A DNA stretch of 64,000 bases. Origin: Rhodocytophaga aerolata. GTDB lineage: Bacteria > Bacteroidota > Bacteroidia > Cytophagales > 172606-1. The notes beneath the pieces are model-generated. The model was not told where the DNA came from, ran no database searches, and saw only the letters and a list, made by a program, of their open reading frames with translations. The DNA is taken from the NCBI RefSeq assembly GCF_030503435.1, contig NZ_JAUKPO010000016.1, positions 1-64,000 on the forward strand, read 5' to 3'. Shown here piece by piece: positions 9,217 through 20,420 of the stretch (the stretch's first letter is position 1; each line of letters opens with the position of its first letter). A program made the translations under genes and the position numbers.

Positions 9217-9831
9217 TTCCAGTTTATGCACCAGGTAATCTGTTAGCTTTTGCCATTGCACCTTCTGGAAGAACGCCCAGCCTCCTTCGGCTATTAATGT
9301 ATTGATAACCGAACGATTGCCTGCTTCCTCTCCCTGATTATTGATCCCTTCATTTTTGCCGATTTCTGAAGCGGTTATGCGCTTTCCCTGCCATTCCACC
9401 CGGAACGTGCTGCTGGCTTCTTTGTTAAAAAAATGCTCAATCTTGTTATCCGGATCATGGGTAGTAGGATTTTCACTGGGATTCACCGTAAATTCTGCCA
9501 GCTTGTCTTCCGAACGTATACTGGTTACCTGAACCCAGTTTTCCGGCATGGGTCCGGGCAAAAGTATGCGGATATAGTCGCCAACCTGGGGAGACTGCGC
9601 TTTTTTCCGTTGGCCGCCAGCTGTATGTAATTCAAAGGAGGAGCTTAATCCTGGTAACGCTGACCAGGCATCCACATCAAACAACTTCTCCTTCGATCGC
9701 TTAAAATGCTGGAAAGCCATTTGCTCGCTTTCAAAATCCTGGGAACTGGTGTAGAGTTTATCCTTGGTTTCTTCCCCTTGTAACACGCGGCCTTCTTTTT
9801 TTGCACCGCTAAAAAAATCTTTAATACCCAT
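9214..9831 (-). CDS. Unassigned 205-residue cytoplasmic protein
   Basis: I do not recognise this protein. It begins MGIKDFFSGAKKEG, is strongly charged, has no signal peptide or membrane segment, and has a central beta-rich stretch (about 85-150: GDYIRILLPGP, NWVQVTSI, FRVEWQGKRI) between helical ends. The ATG at 9831 is the first in frame. A small palindrome (TATCTA-tttg-TAGATA, 9837-9852) lies 5 bp upstream. Codon use matches the neighbours, so it is probably a real conserved gene. It is convergent with the Yellow-like gene. Confidence 0.7.
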   Translation of the reverse strand: MGIKDFFSGAKKEGRVLQGEETKDKLYTSSQDFESEQMAFQHFKRSKEKLFDVDAWSALPGLSSSFELHTAGGQRKKAQSPQVGDYIRILLPGPMPENWVQVTSIRSEDKLAEFTVNPSENPTTHDPDNKIEHFFNKEASSTFRVEWQGKRITASEIGKNEGINNQGEEAGNRSVINTLIAEGGWAFFQKVQWQKLTDYLVHKLE

Positions 9832-10272
9832 AATCGTATCTATTTGTAGATAGGCATAAAAGTCAGCACTATCCTGAAACAGTCTTACGTATATGGGCTA
9901 TTTTCGGTTTACCTGGATGCATGTAGTAGAATCAGGTTATCTGTGAAAAAGGTACTGGTAAGTTTAAACGGGAGGTTGTGGATTTGGCTTTCAATTCAAC
10001 GTTTACTGTTTCGGCATTCGATAAAGCGGCTTTGGTAAGTTGTCAGTAATAATACTTATTTGCAGTTATAGCGGTAAGTTTAGACTGCTAAATGAAAGGA
10101 ATGAGTTAAAAGGCCAAAATTTTTTATGTTTACGATTGGTTAAGCTTTGATCTATAATCAAAAAAATTAAATCTTAATACATAGGAAGGATATACAATTG
10201 ATTCGCTTTACCTTTTTTTTCACAACAAATTCAATGGCTTGTCTTCTATTTTTGTTATTCTCTAGAATAAGA
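9832..10272. other. 441-bp spacer without a recognisable gene
   Basis: No open frame of convincing length or composition lies here. The right third is AT-rich (poly-A and poly-T runs around 10119-10220). Apart from the short palindrome at 9837-9852 I see no hairpin terminator or promoter consensus. It may include decayed sequence next to the AT-rich orphan gene that follows. Confidence 0.6.
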
Positions 10273-10893
10273 TTACTGATTTAACAAGATGTTTATTTTT
10301 TCTAAAATTATTGGAGTGTAAGCATTTACCGCCACGCCTTCTAATAAAGTTTTAATTGTTCTTAAAGACTCATTTATAATAATAAACTTTGGTTTTGGGG
10401 ATTTGCTTTGTGCAATAATTGTTTCCAATTCTGACAAAGCCTCGTCTTTCTCTTCTTTGCCAATTTGAATTATATCAATAGCCTTTTTAATCTCTTCAAC
10501 GAGTAATAATATTGAGTCCGTATTTTCATTTTTATATGAATTACTCTGAAATGCGTTTGGGCTTCCTTGTTGAATTGAGGAGCCGTACATATTTTGAACA
10601 CTAATTATATTAATGGGCAAAAAGTGTTTGGTTGGCTTTTCTGGGTGTTCAATCGCTTCTTCAATTTCTAAAACACCTCTATGAGTTATAGTTAAAACCC
10701 TATCCCTCGTTTTACCCTCTATGAGGTATTCTCCTTTCAAAAAGGACACAATATTATCTGTTACCTCATTGTCTAAATTTAATTCTTGGCCTATTTCATA
10801 GGTATATACACCCTTATGTATATTGCCGTCTGTTTTTTGATATAACCTTTGCAAAAACAAAAATCTATATTTCTTCTTTTCTTCAATATCCAT
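10273..10893 (-). CDS. Unassigned protein: winged-helix-like N-terminus, Gln/Ser linker, helical C-terminus
   Basis: A 206-residue protein of unknown function. Residues about 1-80 read like a winged-helix/PadR-type fold (YRFLFLQRLYQKTDGN...YEIGQELNLDNEVTDNIVSFLKGEYLIEG...LTITHRGVLEIEEAIEHP). Residues about 100-125 form a polar linker with GSSIQQGSPNAFQSNS, a GS-IQQGS pattern I associate with linkers in abortive-infection or effector-type proteins (weak memory-based association). The C-terminal 80 residues are helical and charged. Base composition is clearly more AT-rich than neighbouring genes, and it sits beside a tRNA, so recent acquisition is plausible. There is no recombinase or flanking repeat to prove it. 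Confidence 0.65.
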   Translation of the reverse strand: MDIEEKKKYRFLFLQRLYQKTDGNIHKGVYTYEIGQELNLDNEVTDNIVSFLKGEYLIEGKTRDRVLTITHRGVLEIEEAIEHPEKPTKHFLPINIISVQNMYGSSIQQGSPNAFQSNSYKNENTDSILLLVEEIKKAIDIIQIGKEEKDEALSELETIIAQSKSPKPKFIIINESLRTIKTLLEGVAVNAYTPIILEKINILLNQ

Positions 10894-11060
10894 ATATCAA
10901 TTTACATCTATAAATAAAATTAGAAGATAATAATGCTTATAATGCCCTCTTTATTAGAGTACGCTATATTTGCTTTATGGAATCTATTGTATTTTATACC
11001 CAACAAATAGCAAAGTAAAAAATTTATAAATTTTGTATCGTTTTTTGTATCGCTAATAAA

Positions 11061-11094
11061 GAAAAAGCCCCGTAACTTCTTGAGTTACAGGGCT
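11061..11094 (-). terminator. Terminator of tRNA-fMet
   Basis: A 12-bp stem with one mismatch, AGCCCCGTAACT (11066-11077) and AGTTACAGGGCT (11083-11094), with a 5-nt loop. It is followed on the minus strand by TTTTTC. It lies 17 bp after the tRNA 3' end and should terminate its transcript. Confidence 0.85.
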
Positions 11095-11110
11095 ACAGGG
11101 GTTTGCTTTG

Positions 11111-11183
<73 letters not shown>

Positions 11184-11198
11184 CTATAATTTGGTCCA

Positions 11199-11230
11199 CA
11201 AACTTACCTGGTATTTTTGTATAAAACAAG
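11199..11230 (-). promoter_or_regulatory. Bacteroidota-type promoter of tRNA-fMet
   Basis: On the minus strand, a perfect -7 box TAAGTTTG (11206-11199) lies 15 nt before the tRNA 5' end. A CTTG (11230-11227) sits 20 bp upstream as a partial -33 box. Confidence 0.65.
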
Positions 11231-11338
11231 TAGCTTTGTAAAATATTTTTAAATACTGGCCTTTCAAATAGTAAATGTTTGATACTGTGCACAGTCTTTG
11301 TAAAATTTACGTATCTCTGCATATTCACACTGCATGCT

Positions 11339-12229
11339 ATGACAACGCCACCAGAACACAAAGCCGGATTTGTAAGTATTATCGGGAAGCCTAATGTAGG
11401 GAAGTCCACCTTGATGAACGCCTTGGTCGGCGAAAAGCTTTCAATTATTACATCAAAAGCGCAGACAACCCGCCACCGCATTATGGGGATTATCAATGGA
11501 GACAATTTTCAAATTGTATACTCCGACACCCCAGGGATCATTGAGCCCAAGTATGAACTTCACAAATCCATGATGCGTTTTGTGCAAACCTCACTGGAAG
11601 ATGCCGATGTAGTGTTATTTGTTACCGATATTTATGAAAAAACCGGGGAAGAAGAGCTTATTGCCAGGCTTCAACATATACAGGTACCGCTGTTTCTGGT
11701 GCTGAACAAAATAGATCAGGCCACCCAGGAGCAGGTGAATGAACGCCTTACTTTCTGGCAGGAAAAAATTAATCCCAAAGAGGTAATGGCTGTTTCTGCC
11801 TTGAATAAATTTAATACTGAACGCATTTTGCAGGCTATCCAGGAACATCTACCCTTACACCCGCCGTATTTTCCGAAAGATGAATTAACCGACAAGCCCG
11901 AACGTTTCTTTGCGGCAGAGATTATCCGGGAAAAAATATTTCTAAACTATAAAAAAGAAGTGCCCTATAGCTGCGAAGTAGTAGTTACCGAGTTCAAAGA
12001 AAAAGAAGATATTATTGTGATCCGGGCGGAAATAATGGTGGAACGGGCTACTCAACGGGCTATTATTATCGGACACCAGGGAGAGGCTATTAAAAAAGTA
12101 GGCATACAGGCCAGAGAAGATATGGAAGCTTTTTTTGGAAAAAAGATATTTCTGGAACAATACGTAAAAGTAGAACCAGACTGGCGGTCTCAAACTAAAT
12201 CGCTGGACAGGTTTGGCTACAATAGCTAA
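11339..12229 (+). CDS. era: GTPase Era (30S ribosome assembly)
   Basis: Era binds the 3' end of 16S rRNA and acts late in 30S maturation. The protein has 296 residues from the ATG at 11339; an upstream in-frame start at 11279 gives a non-conserved leader and is rejected. The GTPase motifs are intact: G1 GKPNVGKST (about 16-24), G3 DTPG, G4 NKID, and VSAL (G5-like). The C-terminal KH domain carries VGHQG-like IIGHQGEAIKKVGIQAREDME. It is followed 193 bp later by der, so the two essential ribosome-assembly GTPases are neighbours. Confidence 0.97.
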   Translation: MTTPPEHKAGFVSIIGKPNVGKSTLMNALVGEKLSIITSKAQTTRHRIMGIINGDNFQIVYSDTPGIIEPKYELHKSMMRFVQTSLEDADVVLFVTDIYEKTGEEELIARLQHIQVPLFLVLNKIDQATQEQVNERLTFWQEKINPKEVMAVSALNKFNTERILQAIQEHLPLHPPYFPKDELTDKPERFFAAEIIREKIFLNYKKEVPYSCEVVVTEFKEKEDIIVIRAEIMVERATQRAIIIGHQGEAIKKVGIQAREDMEAFFGKKIFLEQYVKVEPDWRSQTKSLDRFGYNS

Positions 12230-12422
12230 GCTAAAAATCCGGGAATCTGTGCAGGAGAAATTTTAGCTATGTTTGCAGGATTCCAAGAGGTAGCCTTATA
12301 AGGCTTAGAATCATACAGAGGTAGGCAAACCTGTAGCACCGGAATTATTTTGAGCCAATGCATGGAAACCACTGGCTCACATACTATACTCAATTACTCA
12401 ATCTATTTATTATACAAGTAAA

Positions 12423-13730
12423 ATGGCAAATATAGTTGCAATTGTTGGCAGGCCCAATGTTGGAAAATCTACCTTGTTTAACCGGCTCATCGAAAGCCGC
12501 AAGGCCATCATGGACGATGTAAGCGGTGTTACCCGCGACCGGCATTATGGATACGCAGAATGGACAGGGAAATTTTTTACGGTGATCGATACTGGGGGCT
12601 ATGTAGTAGGCTCTGAAGATATTTTTGAAGGAGCCATCCGCGAGCAGGTAGAAATTGCCATTGAAGAAGCTTCCGTCGTGTTATTTATGGTGGATCTTAA
12701 CACTGGCCTTACCGACCTGGATAAAGATTTTGCCTCTGTTATGCGCAGATCCAAGAAGCCTGTGCTGGTAGTAGCCAACAAAGCCGATACACACGAAAAA
12801 GCCATGGCCATGCATGAGTTTTATGCCTTGGGCTTGGGAGAAATCTACCCTGTTTCCTCACAGAACGGCTCTGGAACCGGCGACCTGCTGGACGAAGTGG
12901 TGAAGCATTTCCCGGATGAGGGAATAGAAAATCCGGAAGAAGGTATTCCCAGATTTGCTGTACTGGGAAGGCCCAATGTGGGTAAATCATCGTTTGTAAA
13001 TATGCTGCTGGGGAAAGACCGTACTATTGTTACAGATATAGCCGGCACTACCCGCGATTCGATTCACACACATTACAATGCTTTTGGAAAAGAGTTTATA
13101 TTAATTGACACAGCCGGTATCCGCCGGAAAGCAAAAGTAACCGACAATATTGAATTTTATTCAGTCATGCGGTCTATTCAGGCACTGGAAGAAGCAGATG
13201 TTTGTATTATTATGCTGGATGCCACCAGGGGTATAGAGTCGCAGGACGTAAATATTGTTGCCCTGGCAGCTAAAAACAAAAAAGGCATGGTATTGATGGT
13301 AAATAAATGGGATTTGATTGAGAAAGATACACAAACAGCTAAGAAGTTTACCGAGGCTATTGTGGATAAGTTGAAGCCCTTAGATTACCTGCCCATTATT
13401 TTTACATCGGTTACCGAGAAGCAGCGGATTTTTAAAGCTATTGAAAAAGCAGTAGAAGTGCATGAGAACCGCCGCCGGAAAATTCCTACCTCTGCCCTGA
13501 ACGATGCCATGCTCAAGGAGATAGACAACTATCCGCCGCCAGCTATTAAAGGGAAGTTTGTGAAAATTAAGTACGTAACCCAGTTGCCTATTTATACGCC
13601 AACGTTTGCCTTTTTCTGTAATTTGCCCCAGTATATTCAGCCTGCCTATGAACGGTACCTGGAAAATAAGCTGCGGGAACACTTTAGTTTTGAAGGGGTG
13701 CCTATTACTGTGGTGTTCCGGAAAAAATAA
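12423..13730 (+). CDS. der: GTPase Der (EngA, 50S ribosome assembly)
   Basis: Double-GTPase needed for 50S subunit assembly. The 435 residues contain two tandem G domains: GRPNVGKST at about residue 8 with DTGG, and GRPNVGKSS at about residue 180 with DTAG and NKWD. A C-terminal KH-like domain follows (PPAIKGKFVKIKYVTQ... to GVPITVVFRKK). The DTGG in domain 1 and DTAG in domain 2 are the usual Der pattern. There is no hairpin between era and der, so read-through is possible. Confidence 0.97.
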   Translation: MANIVAIVGRPNVGKSTLFNRLIESRKAIMDDVSGVTRDRHYGYAEWTGKFFTVIDTGGYVVGSEDIFEGAIREQVEIAIEEASVVLFMVDLNTGLTDLDKDFASVMRRSKKPVLVVANKADTHEKAMAMHEFYALGLGEIYPVSSQNGSGTGDLLDEVVKHFPDEGIENPEEGIPRFAVLGRPNVGKSSFVNMLLGKDRTIVTDIAGTTRDSIHTHYNAFGKEFILIDTAGIRRKAKVTDNIEFYSVMRSIQALEEADVCIIMLDATRGIESQDVNIVALAAKNKKGMVLMVNKWDLIEKDTQTAKKFTEAIVDKLKPLDYLPIIFTSVTEKQRIFKAIEKAVEVHENRRRKIPTSALNDAMLKEIDNYPPPAIKGKFVKIKYVTQLPIYTPTFAFFCNLPQYIQPAYERYLENKLREHFSFEGVPITVVFRKK

Positions 13731-13809
13731 TACCTGTTTACGCGAATGCATGCAAACAAAAGTGGGGAGAGTATGTTAAATACCTTAAAATTCAAACCAC
13801 TTAGTTATT

Positions 13810-14667
<858 letters not shown>

Positions 14668-14691
14668 TTTGCTTGCTCCCTATTCTATTAC

Positions 14692-14733
14692 AAAACACCT
14701 CACTGGTTCAAACTCCGGTGAGGTGTTTTTTTT
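14692..14733 (+). terminator. Rho-independent terminator after the hydrolase pseudogene
   Basis: The arms AAAACACCTCAC (14692-14703) and GTGAGGTGTTTT (14718-14729) pair perfectly. The loop can extend the stem, and a T-run continues to 14733. Its presence shows the broken gene kept its transcription unit. Confidence 0.9.
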
Positions 14734-14927
14734 GCCATCTACGATTCGGTCGGCTACGCTACTATCTTCAGTTATTCTTACCAAGTAAAGCTTTTACGCA
14801 TGTTTGGCGTATATTTTGTAAAATCATTCTAATAAAAAAAATCTACTTTCACGCCGGATGAATCTTATTATCTTGTAAATTTTAGAAAAATCTATCGCAT
14901 TACCCTGGCTTTTCCCTAAAGCACCTT

Positions 14928-17900
14928 ATGAAAACAATTAACCTTAAATTCTCTGTATTTCTTGCCTTGTTGTTGGTATATGCTTGTAAAAGCAGCCAGG
15001 TGGAGGTACGCACCCGCAACTTTCAGGAACAGGTAGATCTGCAACAAAACCTGATTTTTACCTTTACCAATGATCTGATTGCTGACTCGCTGGTGAACAA
15101 ATGGGACACTACAGCTTATATTGAGTTTACTCCCAACGTCCGCGGCAAATTCAAATGGACCAGTACCAATGAGTTGCTCTTCTCGCCTGACCCAGGCTTC
15201 CGGCCAAGCACCGATTATCAGGCTACGCTTACCAAAGCAGTTTTAAATAAGGCTCAATCCGGTACTAAATTAGCTTTGGCAGAGAACACAACCTTTGCTT
15301 TTCATACACCTTACCTGGCATTGCAGGAAAGCGATATGTACTGGGCTAAAAATCCCAATGATTCCATAGAAATACGGCTGAATCTCAACTTTAACTATCA
15401 GGTAAACCCCATGGAAGTGGCCAACCTGCTGAGTATCCAGATTGGCGGACAAAAAGCTGCTTTTAAGGTAACCAGTTCTGTTATTGCCGAAACAGTCAGT
15501 GTAAGTATTACCCAGCCAACCGGTACAACCTATGATGATAAAACTGCCGTGATCACCATTCGGGAAGGCTTAAAATGTGCCCAGAGTGATTATGTGAGCA
15601 AAAAGCCCATGGAGCTGAAAAAAGATATTCCTGGCAAAGATGAATTTAAAATTATGCAGGTGAATGCTGAATATGAAGGCGAAAGTGGCTATATCCAGGT
15701 GTTTACCAACCAGACGGTCGAAAGCACCAAACTTTCCAGATTCATCACCCTGGACCCAGCTACCGACTTTTCAGTAGAAACCGGCGACTTCGGATTTATT
15801 ATCAAAGGTGACTTTAAAGTAGGTAGTTATTCGCTAAAGATTGCAAAAAACCTGCGGGGAATTTTTGGTGGCACCTTGCCCGATGCTTACGAGCAGGTGG
15901 TTGTTTTCGGCGAAATGCAGCCTTATATCAGCTTTGCTTCTAAAAAAGGTTTATACCTGACCAGCAAAGGCAGCAAAAATATAGGTGTAAAAATTATTAA
16001 TGTGCCTAAAGTACGGGTAACCGTTTATAAGATCTACGAAAATAATATTCTGCCTTTTATGCGGAACAATGGCATCTACAGCCCCTGGTATGCAGAAGGC
16101 GAGTACGAGCCAGGCTATTATTTAGGCGAAGAAGGCGATAACCAGTATGGCGATGTAGTCTTAGACCGGGAAGTAGAAACCAAAAGCCTGGGTAAGTCCG
16201 GAAATATGCATGTGTTGAACCTGGAATTGCCATCCAGTACCAATGCCTTTAAAGGGATTTATGCGGTAAAAGTATCTTCTACCGAAGACCAGTGGTTGTA
16301 TTCGACCAAACTGGTATCTATCTCAGATATGGGTTTTATGGTGAAAGAAACAGGCAATGAAATCCATGTATTTGCCAACTCCATCCTTACGGCCAATCCC
16401 TTAGCTGGGGTAAGTGTAAACCTGATCAGTTCTAATAACCAGTCGGTCTACACGGCCGAAACCGATGCCGATGGCGTTGCCCGGTTCACAGACCTTCAAA
16501 CAAAAGCACCTGATTTTAACATACAAATGATTACTGCCCGCCAGGGAGATGATTTTACGTACTTGCTCTTTAATCAGAATAAAGTAGAAACATCCAGATA
16601 TGAAGTAGGCGGTATGCGGGAAAATCCTTCGGGCTACCAGGCGTTTATTTATGGCGAACGGGATATTTACCGGCCAGGCGAAACCGTGAATCTAAATACC
16701 GTAATCCGGAATGCACAGTGGAAAACAGTAGGGGACATGCCAGTGAAGTTGAAGGTTTTGCAGCCGAATGGCAAAGAATTTACTATGCTGAAAGGCAACT
16801 TAAACAGCCAGAGTGCCTTTGCCGCTTCTTTCACTATTCCTACAAGTGCCGTTACTGGAACCTATATGGCAGAGGTATATACGTCTAATGATGTGCTCCT
16901 GAGCAGCAAAGCCATCAGCATTGAAGAGTTTATTCCAGACCGCATTAAGGTTACTGTGAATTTAGGTAAGCCTGTGTATGAGGCAGAGGAAGAAATAGCT
17001 GTGAAAGCCACAGCCCTCAACCTGTTCGGTCCTCCGGCGGCTAACCGCAATTATGAGATGACGTTCGATTTGAAACGAAAAAACCTGATTCCTAAAGCCT
17101 ATGCAGATTATACGTTTTTTGTTACAAATAATTCTGCCGGAGGCGAAAATAGCAGGCAGGGCAGGGGCAGAAATAATTCAGAAGGGTTTACTTTTAAACA
17201 GGAACTCCGCCAGGGAAAAACCGATGCAGAGGGATTAATCCAGGAGAATTTTACCGTGCCTGCAGAATACAAAGATTTCGGTATCCTTACTGGTTCTATA
17301 TTTACTACGGTGTTTGATGAATCTGGCCGCCCGGTAAACCGGATGAACCGCTTTGATGTGCTGACCCAGGAGGTTTTTTATGGCATCAAGCAAACAGATT
17401 CCTATGTATCTACCAACCAGCCGGTGCAAGTGCCTCTGATTGCTCTTAATAAAGATGAAAAGCCCTTACAAAACGTAAAAGCCCAGGTGCAACTAATCCG
17501 CCTCAACTGGCAAACAGCCCTGGTGAAAAACGAATCTGGTTCCTATAATTATGTATCGCAGAAGAAAGAGCAATTTTTAGAAGACAAAACCATTACGGTG
17601 AGTGGTACCAATACAGTCTACACCTTTGTGCCCCGCCAATCCGGAGAGTACGAAGTACGGATAATGAAACCAGGTTCAAGTGCTTATGTCAGCATTGGTT
17701 ATTATGCGTATGGATATGGCTATACGGAGAACTCTTCTTTTGAAGTAGATAAAGAAGGCCAGATTACCATGGAACTGGACAAACCAACCTACCAGGTAGG
17801 CGACAAAGCGCAAATACTCATGAAAACGCCTTTTGCCGGAAAAATCCTGGTATCCATTGAGCGGAACAAAGTATTTGAACATGTGTATGTAAACACGGAT

Positions 17901-20420
17901 AAAAAATCGGCTTCCGTTACTATTCCCATCAAAGAAGAGTACCTGCCCAATGTATATATAACCGCTACGCTTATTAAACCAGTAGACGATGGGGCTATTC
18001 CGCTGACAGTAGCCCACGGATTTGTACCTGTGCCAGTAGAAGCACCAGATAAAAAACTTCCGGTAGAACTCGTAGCGGCTGCCCAGTCAGGTTCCAAAAC
18101 CAAACAGACCATTACGGTTAAAACCAAACCTAATACAGAAGTAACACTGGCAGTAGTAGACGAAGGGATTCTGCAACTGAAAAATTATACCTCCCCCAAT
18201 CCATATGAATATTTCTTCCAGAAACGAGCCCTGGAAGTAAAATCGTATGACTTGTATCCACGGCTGTTTCCTGAACTGAGCAGCAAAAGCAGTGTAGGGG
18301 GAGATGGGTATGACCTTTCCAGAAGAGTAAATCCGCTGACGAATAAACGGGTAAAACTGGTGGCTTTCTGGAGTGGCACCTTAACCACTAATGGCAATGG
18401 GGAGGCGCAATATACGGTAGATATTCCGCAATTCTCCGGCGATCTGCGCATCATGGCTGTGGCGTATAAAGACAATGCCTTTGGTGCAGCCAGCAAAAAT
18501 ATGAAAGTAGCCGACCCAGTGGTGATCAGCACTTCGATGCCGCGTTTCTTGAGTCCTGGAGATAAATTACTCGTGCCTGTAACCCTGACCAATACAACAA
18601 CTGCTGCCACGAATGCAACCATTAAACTACAAGTGAAGGGTGGACTGGCCATAGAAGAAGCGAGTGAGCAAACGGTGGAATTACCAGCCAACAGTGAATC
18701 GCAGGTGCAATTTGCGGTAAATGCGGCTCCGGCAATCGGTAGTGGAGAAGTGGTAGTAGAAGTACAGGCATTCAACAAAACGTATACAGATAACACGGAT
18801 ATTACCATCCGGCCAATTACTTCGTTGCTGAAAACCAGTGGGTCAGGAGTGGCAGCAGCCGGAACATCTACCAACGTAAAAATAGCTGCCGATTTTATAC
18901 CGGCAACTACCCAGGCCAAGCTGGTGGTGAGCAAATCTCCTTTGGCTCAATTTACCGAACACCTGGAGTACTTACTGGTTTATCCGTATGGCTGTGTGGA
19001 ACAGACTACTTCCGGAGCTTTTCCACAGTTGTATGCAGCCGAACTTAGTTCTGCTCTTTCGAAGAACCGGGCAGCGGCAGCCTTTACAAGTAAAAATACC
19101 CGCAGTATTGCCCACGAAAATGTGCAAGCAGCCATTAGCCGCCTGCAATCTATGCAAATGTATAATGGGGCGCTTAGCTACTGGCCAGAAGGGGGCTATG
19201 AAAGCTGGTGGGGTACTACCTATGCCGGGCATTTCTTATTGGAAGCTAAAAAAGCCGGTTTTCAAGTAAGTGAGGTGGTCCTGGATCGGATGATGTCGTA
19301 TCTGCAACAACAAGTGAAGCTGAAAAAACTGGAGGAGTATTTCTATTATAATGAACAAGGCACCCGCCTTTCTAAAAAAATTGCTCCCAAAGAAGTAGCC
19401 TATACCTTATATGTACTGGCTTTGGCGGGTGAGGGGGATATTGCCAGCATGAACTACTACAAATCTAACAAAGATGTACTGGCCCTTGACTCTAAATACC
19501 TCCTGGCAAGCACTTACTTACTGCTAGGCGATAATGCCGGATACAAAGCCCTCTTACCCACAAGTTTTACTGGCGAACGTTCGGTAAATGCGTTTGGCGG
19601 CAGTTTTTATTCCTATATCCGCGATGAAGCAATTGCCTTGAATGTGCTGCTGGAAACCGACTCAAAAAATGCCCAGATTCCCATGATGGCAAAACACCTC
19701 TCTGAACAGATGAAGGCACAGAAATACCTAAATACCCAGGAAAGAGCCTTCGGCTTGCTGGCTTTGGGTAAACTGGCTAAAAAGAATAATGAAACGGAAA
19801 TAAAGGCGGACCTTAAACAAGGCAACACAACCCTTGCCTCCTTCAATGGAGAAGACGTGGTATTGACAAAGAATCTGGCAAACAAAAACATTACTATTCA
19901 ACCTAGCGGAAGTGGTTCTTTGTATTATTTCTGGCAGGCAGAAGGGTTAAGTGAAACAGGTCAGGTTGCTGAAGAAGATAGTTATTTGCAGGTGCGGAAA
20001 ACCTTCTATAACCGCTTTGGTAAACCTATATCCGGCACGTCTTTTAAGCAAAATGATCTGGTGGTCGTAAAGATTACTCTCTCGTCTACCGATGGGTCGT
20101 CTGTGCAAAATGTGGTAATTACTGACATGCTGCCTGCCGGCTTTGAAATTGAAAATCCACGCATAGCCGACTTACCTGAAATGACCTGGGCTAGCAATGC
20201 GGCCACTGCCGACCACTTCGACGTACGTGACGACCGCATCAACTTTTTCACGACAGCTACTGCGCAGACACAAACATTTTATTATGTAGTTAGGGCGGTA
20301 TCTAAAGGTACTTTCAAAATGGGTCCTGTCAGTGCCGATGCCATGTATAATGGTGAGTATCACTCTCTCAGCGGAGCCGGAGAAATACGGGTGACAGAAA
20401 AAGGTGGAGAGGAGCTTTAG
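14928..20420 (+). CDS. Bacterial alpha-2-macroglobulin family lipoprotein (thioester protease trap)
   Basis: A very large (1830 aa) protein of the YfhM/bacterial A2M class, thought to trap attacking proteases in the periplasm or at the cell surface. The N-terminus MKTINLKFSVFLALLLVYAC ends in a lipobox-like cysteine (C20). Macroglobulin (MG) domains follow, with ERDIYRPGETVNLNTVIRN typical of MG2/MG3, then the A2M domain (VKLVAFWSGTLTTNGNGEAQYTVDIPQFSGDLRIMAVAY). The thioester motif G-C-V-E-Q has its cysteine at residue 1356 and sits in a helical thioester domain (about 1330-1620), so covalent trapping should work. The C-terminal part resembles the receptor-binding/MG10 region. In many proteobacteria the partner gene is pbpC; none is adjacent here. 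Confidence 0.93.
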   Translation: MKTINLKFSVFLALLLVYACKSSQVEVRTRNFQEQVDLQQNLIFTFTNDLIADSLVNKWDTTAYIEFTPNVRGKFKWTSTNELLFSPDPGFRPSTDYQATLTKAVLNKAQSGTKLALAENTTFAFHTPYLALQESDMYWAKNPNDSIEIRLNLNFNYQVNPMEVANLLSIQIGGQKAAFKVTSSVIAETVSVSITQPTGTTYDDKTAVITIREGLKCAQSDYVSKKPMELKKDIPGKDEFKIMQVNAEYEGESGYIQVFTNQTVESTKLSRFITLDPATDFSVETGDFGFIIKGDFKVGSYSLKIAKNLRGIFGGTLPDAYEQVVVFGEMQPYISFASKKGLYLTSKGSKNIGVKIINVPKVRVTVYKIYENNILPFMRNNGIYSPWYAEGEYEPGYYLGEEGDNQYGDVVLDREVETKSLGKSGNMHVLNLELPSSTNAFKGIYAVKVSSTEDQWLYSTKLVSISDMGFMVKETGNEIHVFANSILTANPLAGVSVNLISSNNQSVYTAETDADGVARFTDLQTKAPDFNIQMITARQGDDFTYLLFNQNKVETSRYEVGGMRENPSGYQAFIYGERDIYRPGETVNLNTVIRNAQWKTVGDMPVKLKVLQPNGKEFTMLKGNLNSQSAFAASFTIPTSAVTGTYMAEVYTSNDVLLSSKAISIEEFIPDRIKVTVNLGKPVYEAEEEIAVKATALNLFGPPAANRNYEMTFDLKRKNLIPKAYADYTFFVTNNSAGGENSRQGRGRNNSEGFTFKQELRQGKTDAEGLIQENFTVPAEYKDFGILTGSIFTTVFDESGRPVNRMNRFDVLTQEVFYGIKQTDSYVSTNQPVQVPLIALNKDEKPLQNVKAQVQLIRLNWQTALVKNESGSYNYVSQKKEQFLEDKTITVSGTNTVYTFVPRQSGEYEVRIMKPGSSAYVSIGYYAYGYGYTENSSFEVDKEGQITMELDKPTYQVGDKAQILMKTPFAGKILVSIERNKVFEHVYVNTDKKSASVTIPIKEEYLPNVYITATLIKPVDDGAIPLTVAHGFVPVPVEAPDKKLPVELVAAAQSGSKTKQTITVKTKPNTEVTLAVVDEGILQLKNYTSPNPYEYFFQKRALEVKSYDLYPRLFPELSSKSSVGGDGYDLSRRVNPLTNKRVKLVAFWSGTLTTNGNGEAQYTVDIPQFSGDLRIMAVAYKDNAFGAASKNMKVADPVVISTSMPRFLSPGDKLLVPVTLTNTTTAATNATIKLQVKGGLAIEEASEQTVELPANSESQVQFAVNAAPAIGSGEVVVEVQAFNKTYTDNTDITIRPITSLLKTSGSGVAAAGTSTNVKIAADFIPATTQAKLVVSKSPLAQFTEHLEYLLVYPYGCVEQTTSGAFPQLYAAELSSALSKNRAAAAFTSKNTRSIAHENVQAAISRLQSMQMYNGALSYWPEGGYESWWGTTYAGHFLLEAKKAGFQVSEVVLDRMMSYLQQQVKLKKLEEYFYYNEQGTRLSKKIAPKEVAYTLYVLALAGEGDIASMNYYKSNKDVLALDSKYLLASTYLLLGDNAGYKALLPTSFTGERSVNAFGGSFYSYIRDEAIALNVLLETDSKNAQIPMMAKHLSEQMKAQKYLNTQERAFGLLALGKLAKKNNETEIKADLKQGNTTLASFNGEDVVLTKNLANKNITIQPSGSGSLYYFWQAEGLSETGQVAEEDSYLQVRKTFYNRFGKPISGTSFKQNDLVVVKITLSSTDGSSVQNVVITDMLPAGFEIENPRIADLPEMTWASNAATADHFDVRDDRINFFTTATAQTQTFYYVVRAVSKGTFKMGPVSADAMYNGEYHSLSGAGEIRVTEKGGEEL

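Noticed and set aside
10894-11110. Tyrosine-recombinase attachment site at the tRNA-fMet 3' end
   Set aside because: No integrase gene and no second copy of the tRNA 3' end found in the window.
18185-18934. 249-codon antisense open frame inside the A2M gene
   Set aside because: Lies wholly inside a clear 1830-codon gene on the other strand and has no recognisable domain; a shadow of GC-biased codon use.
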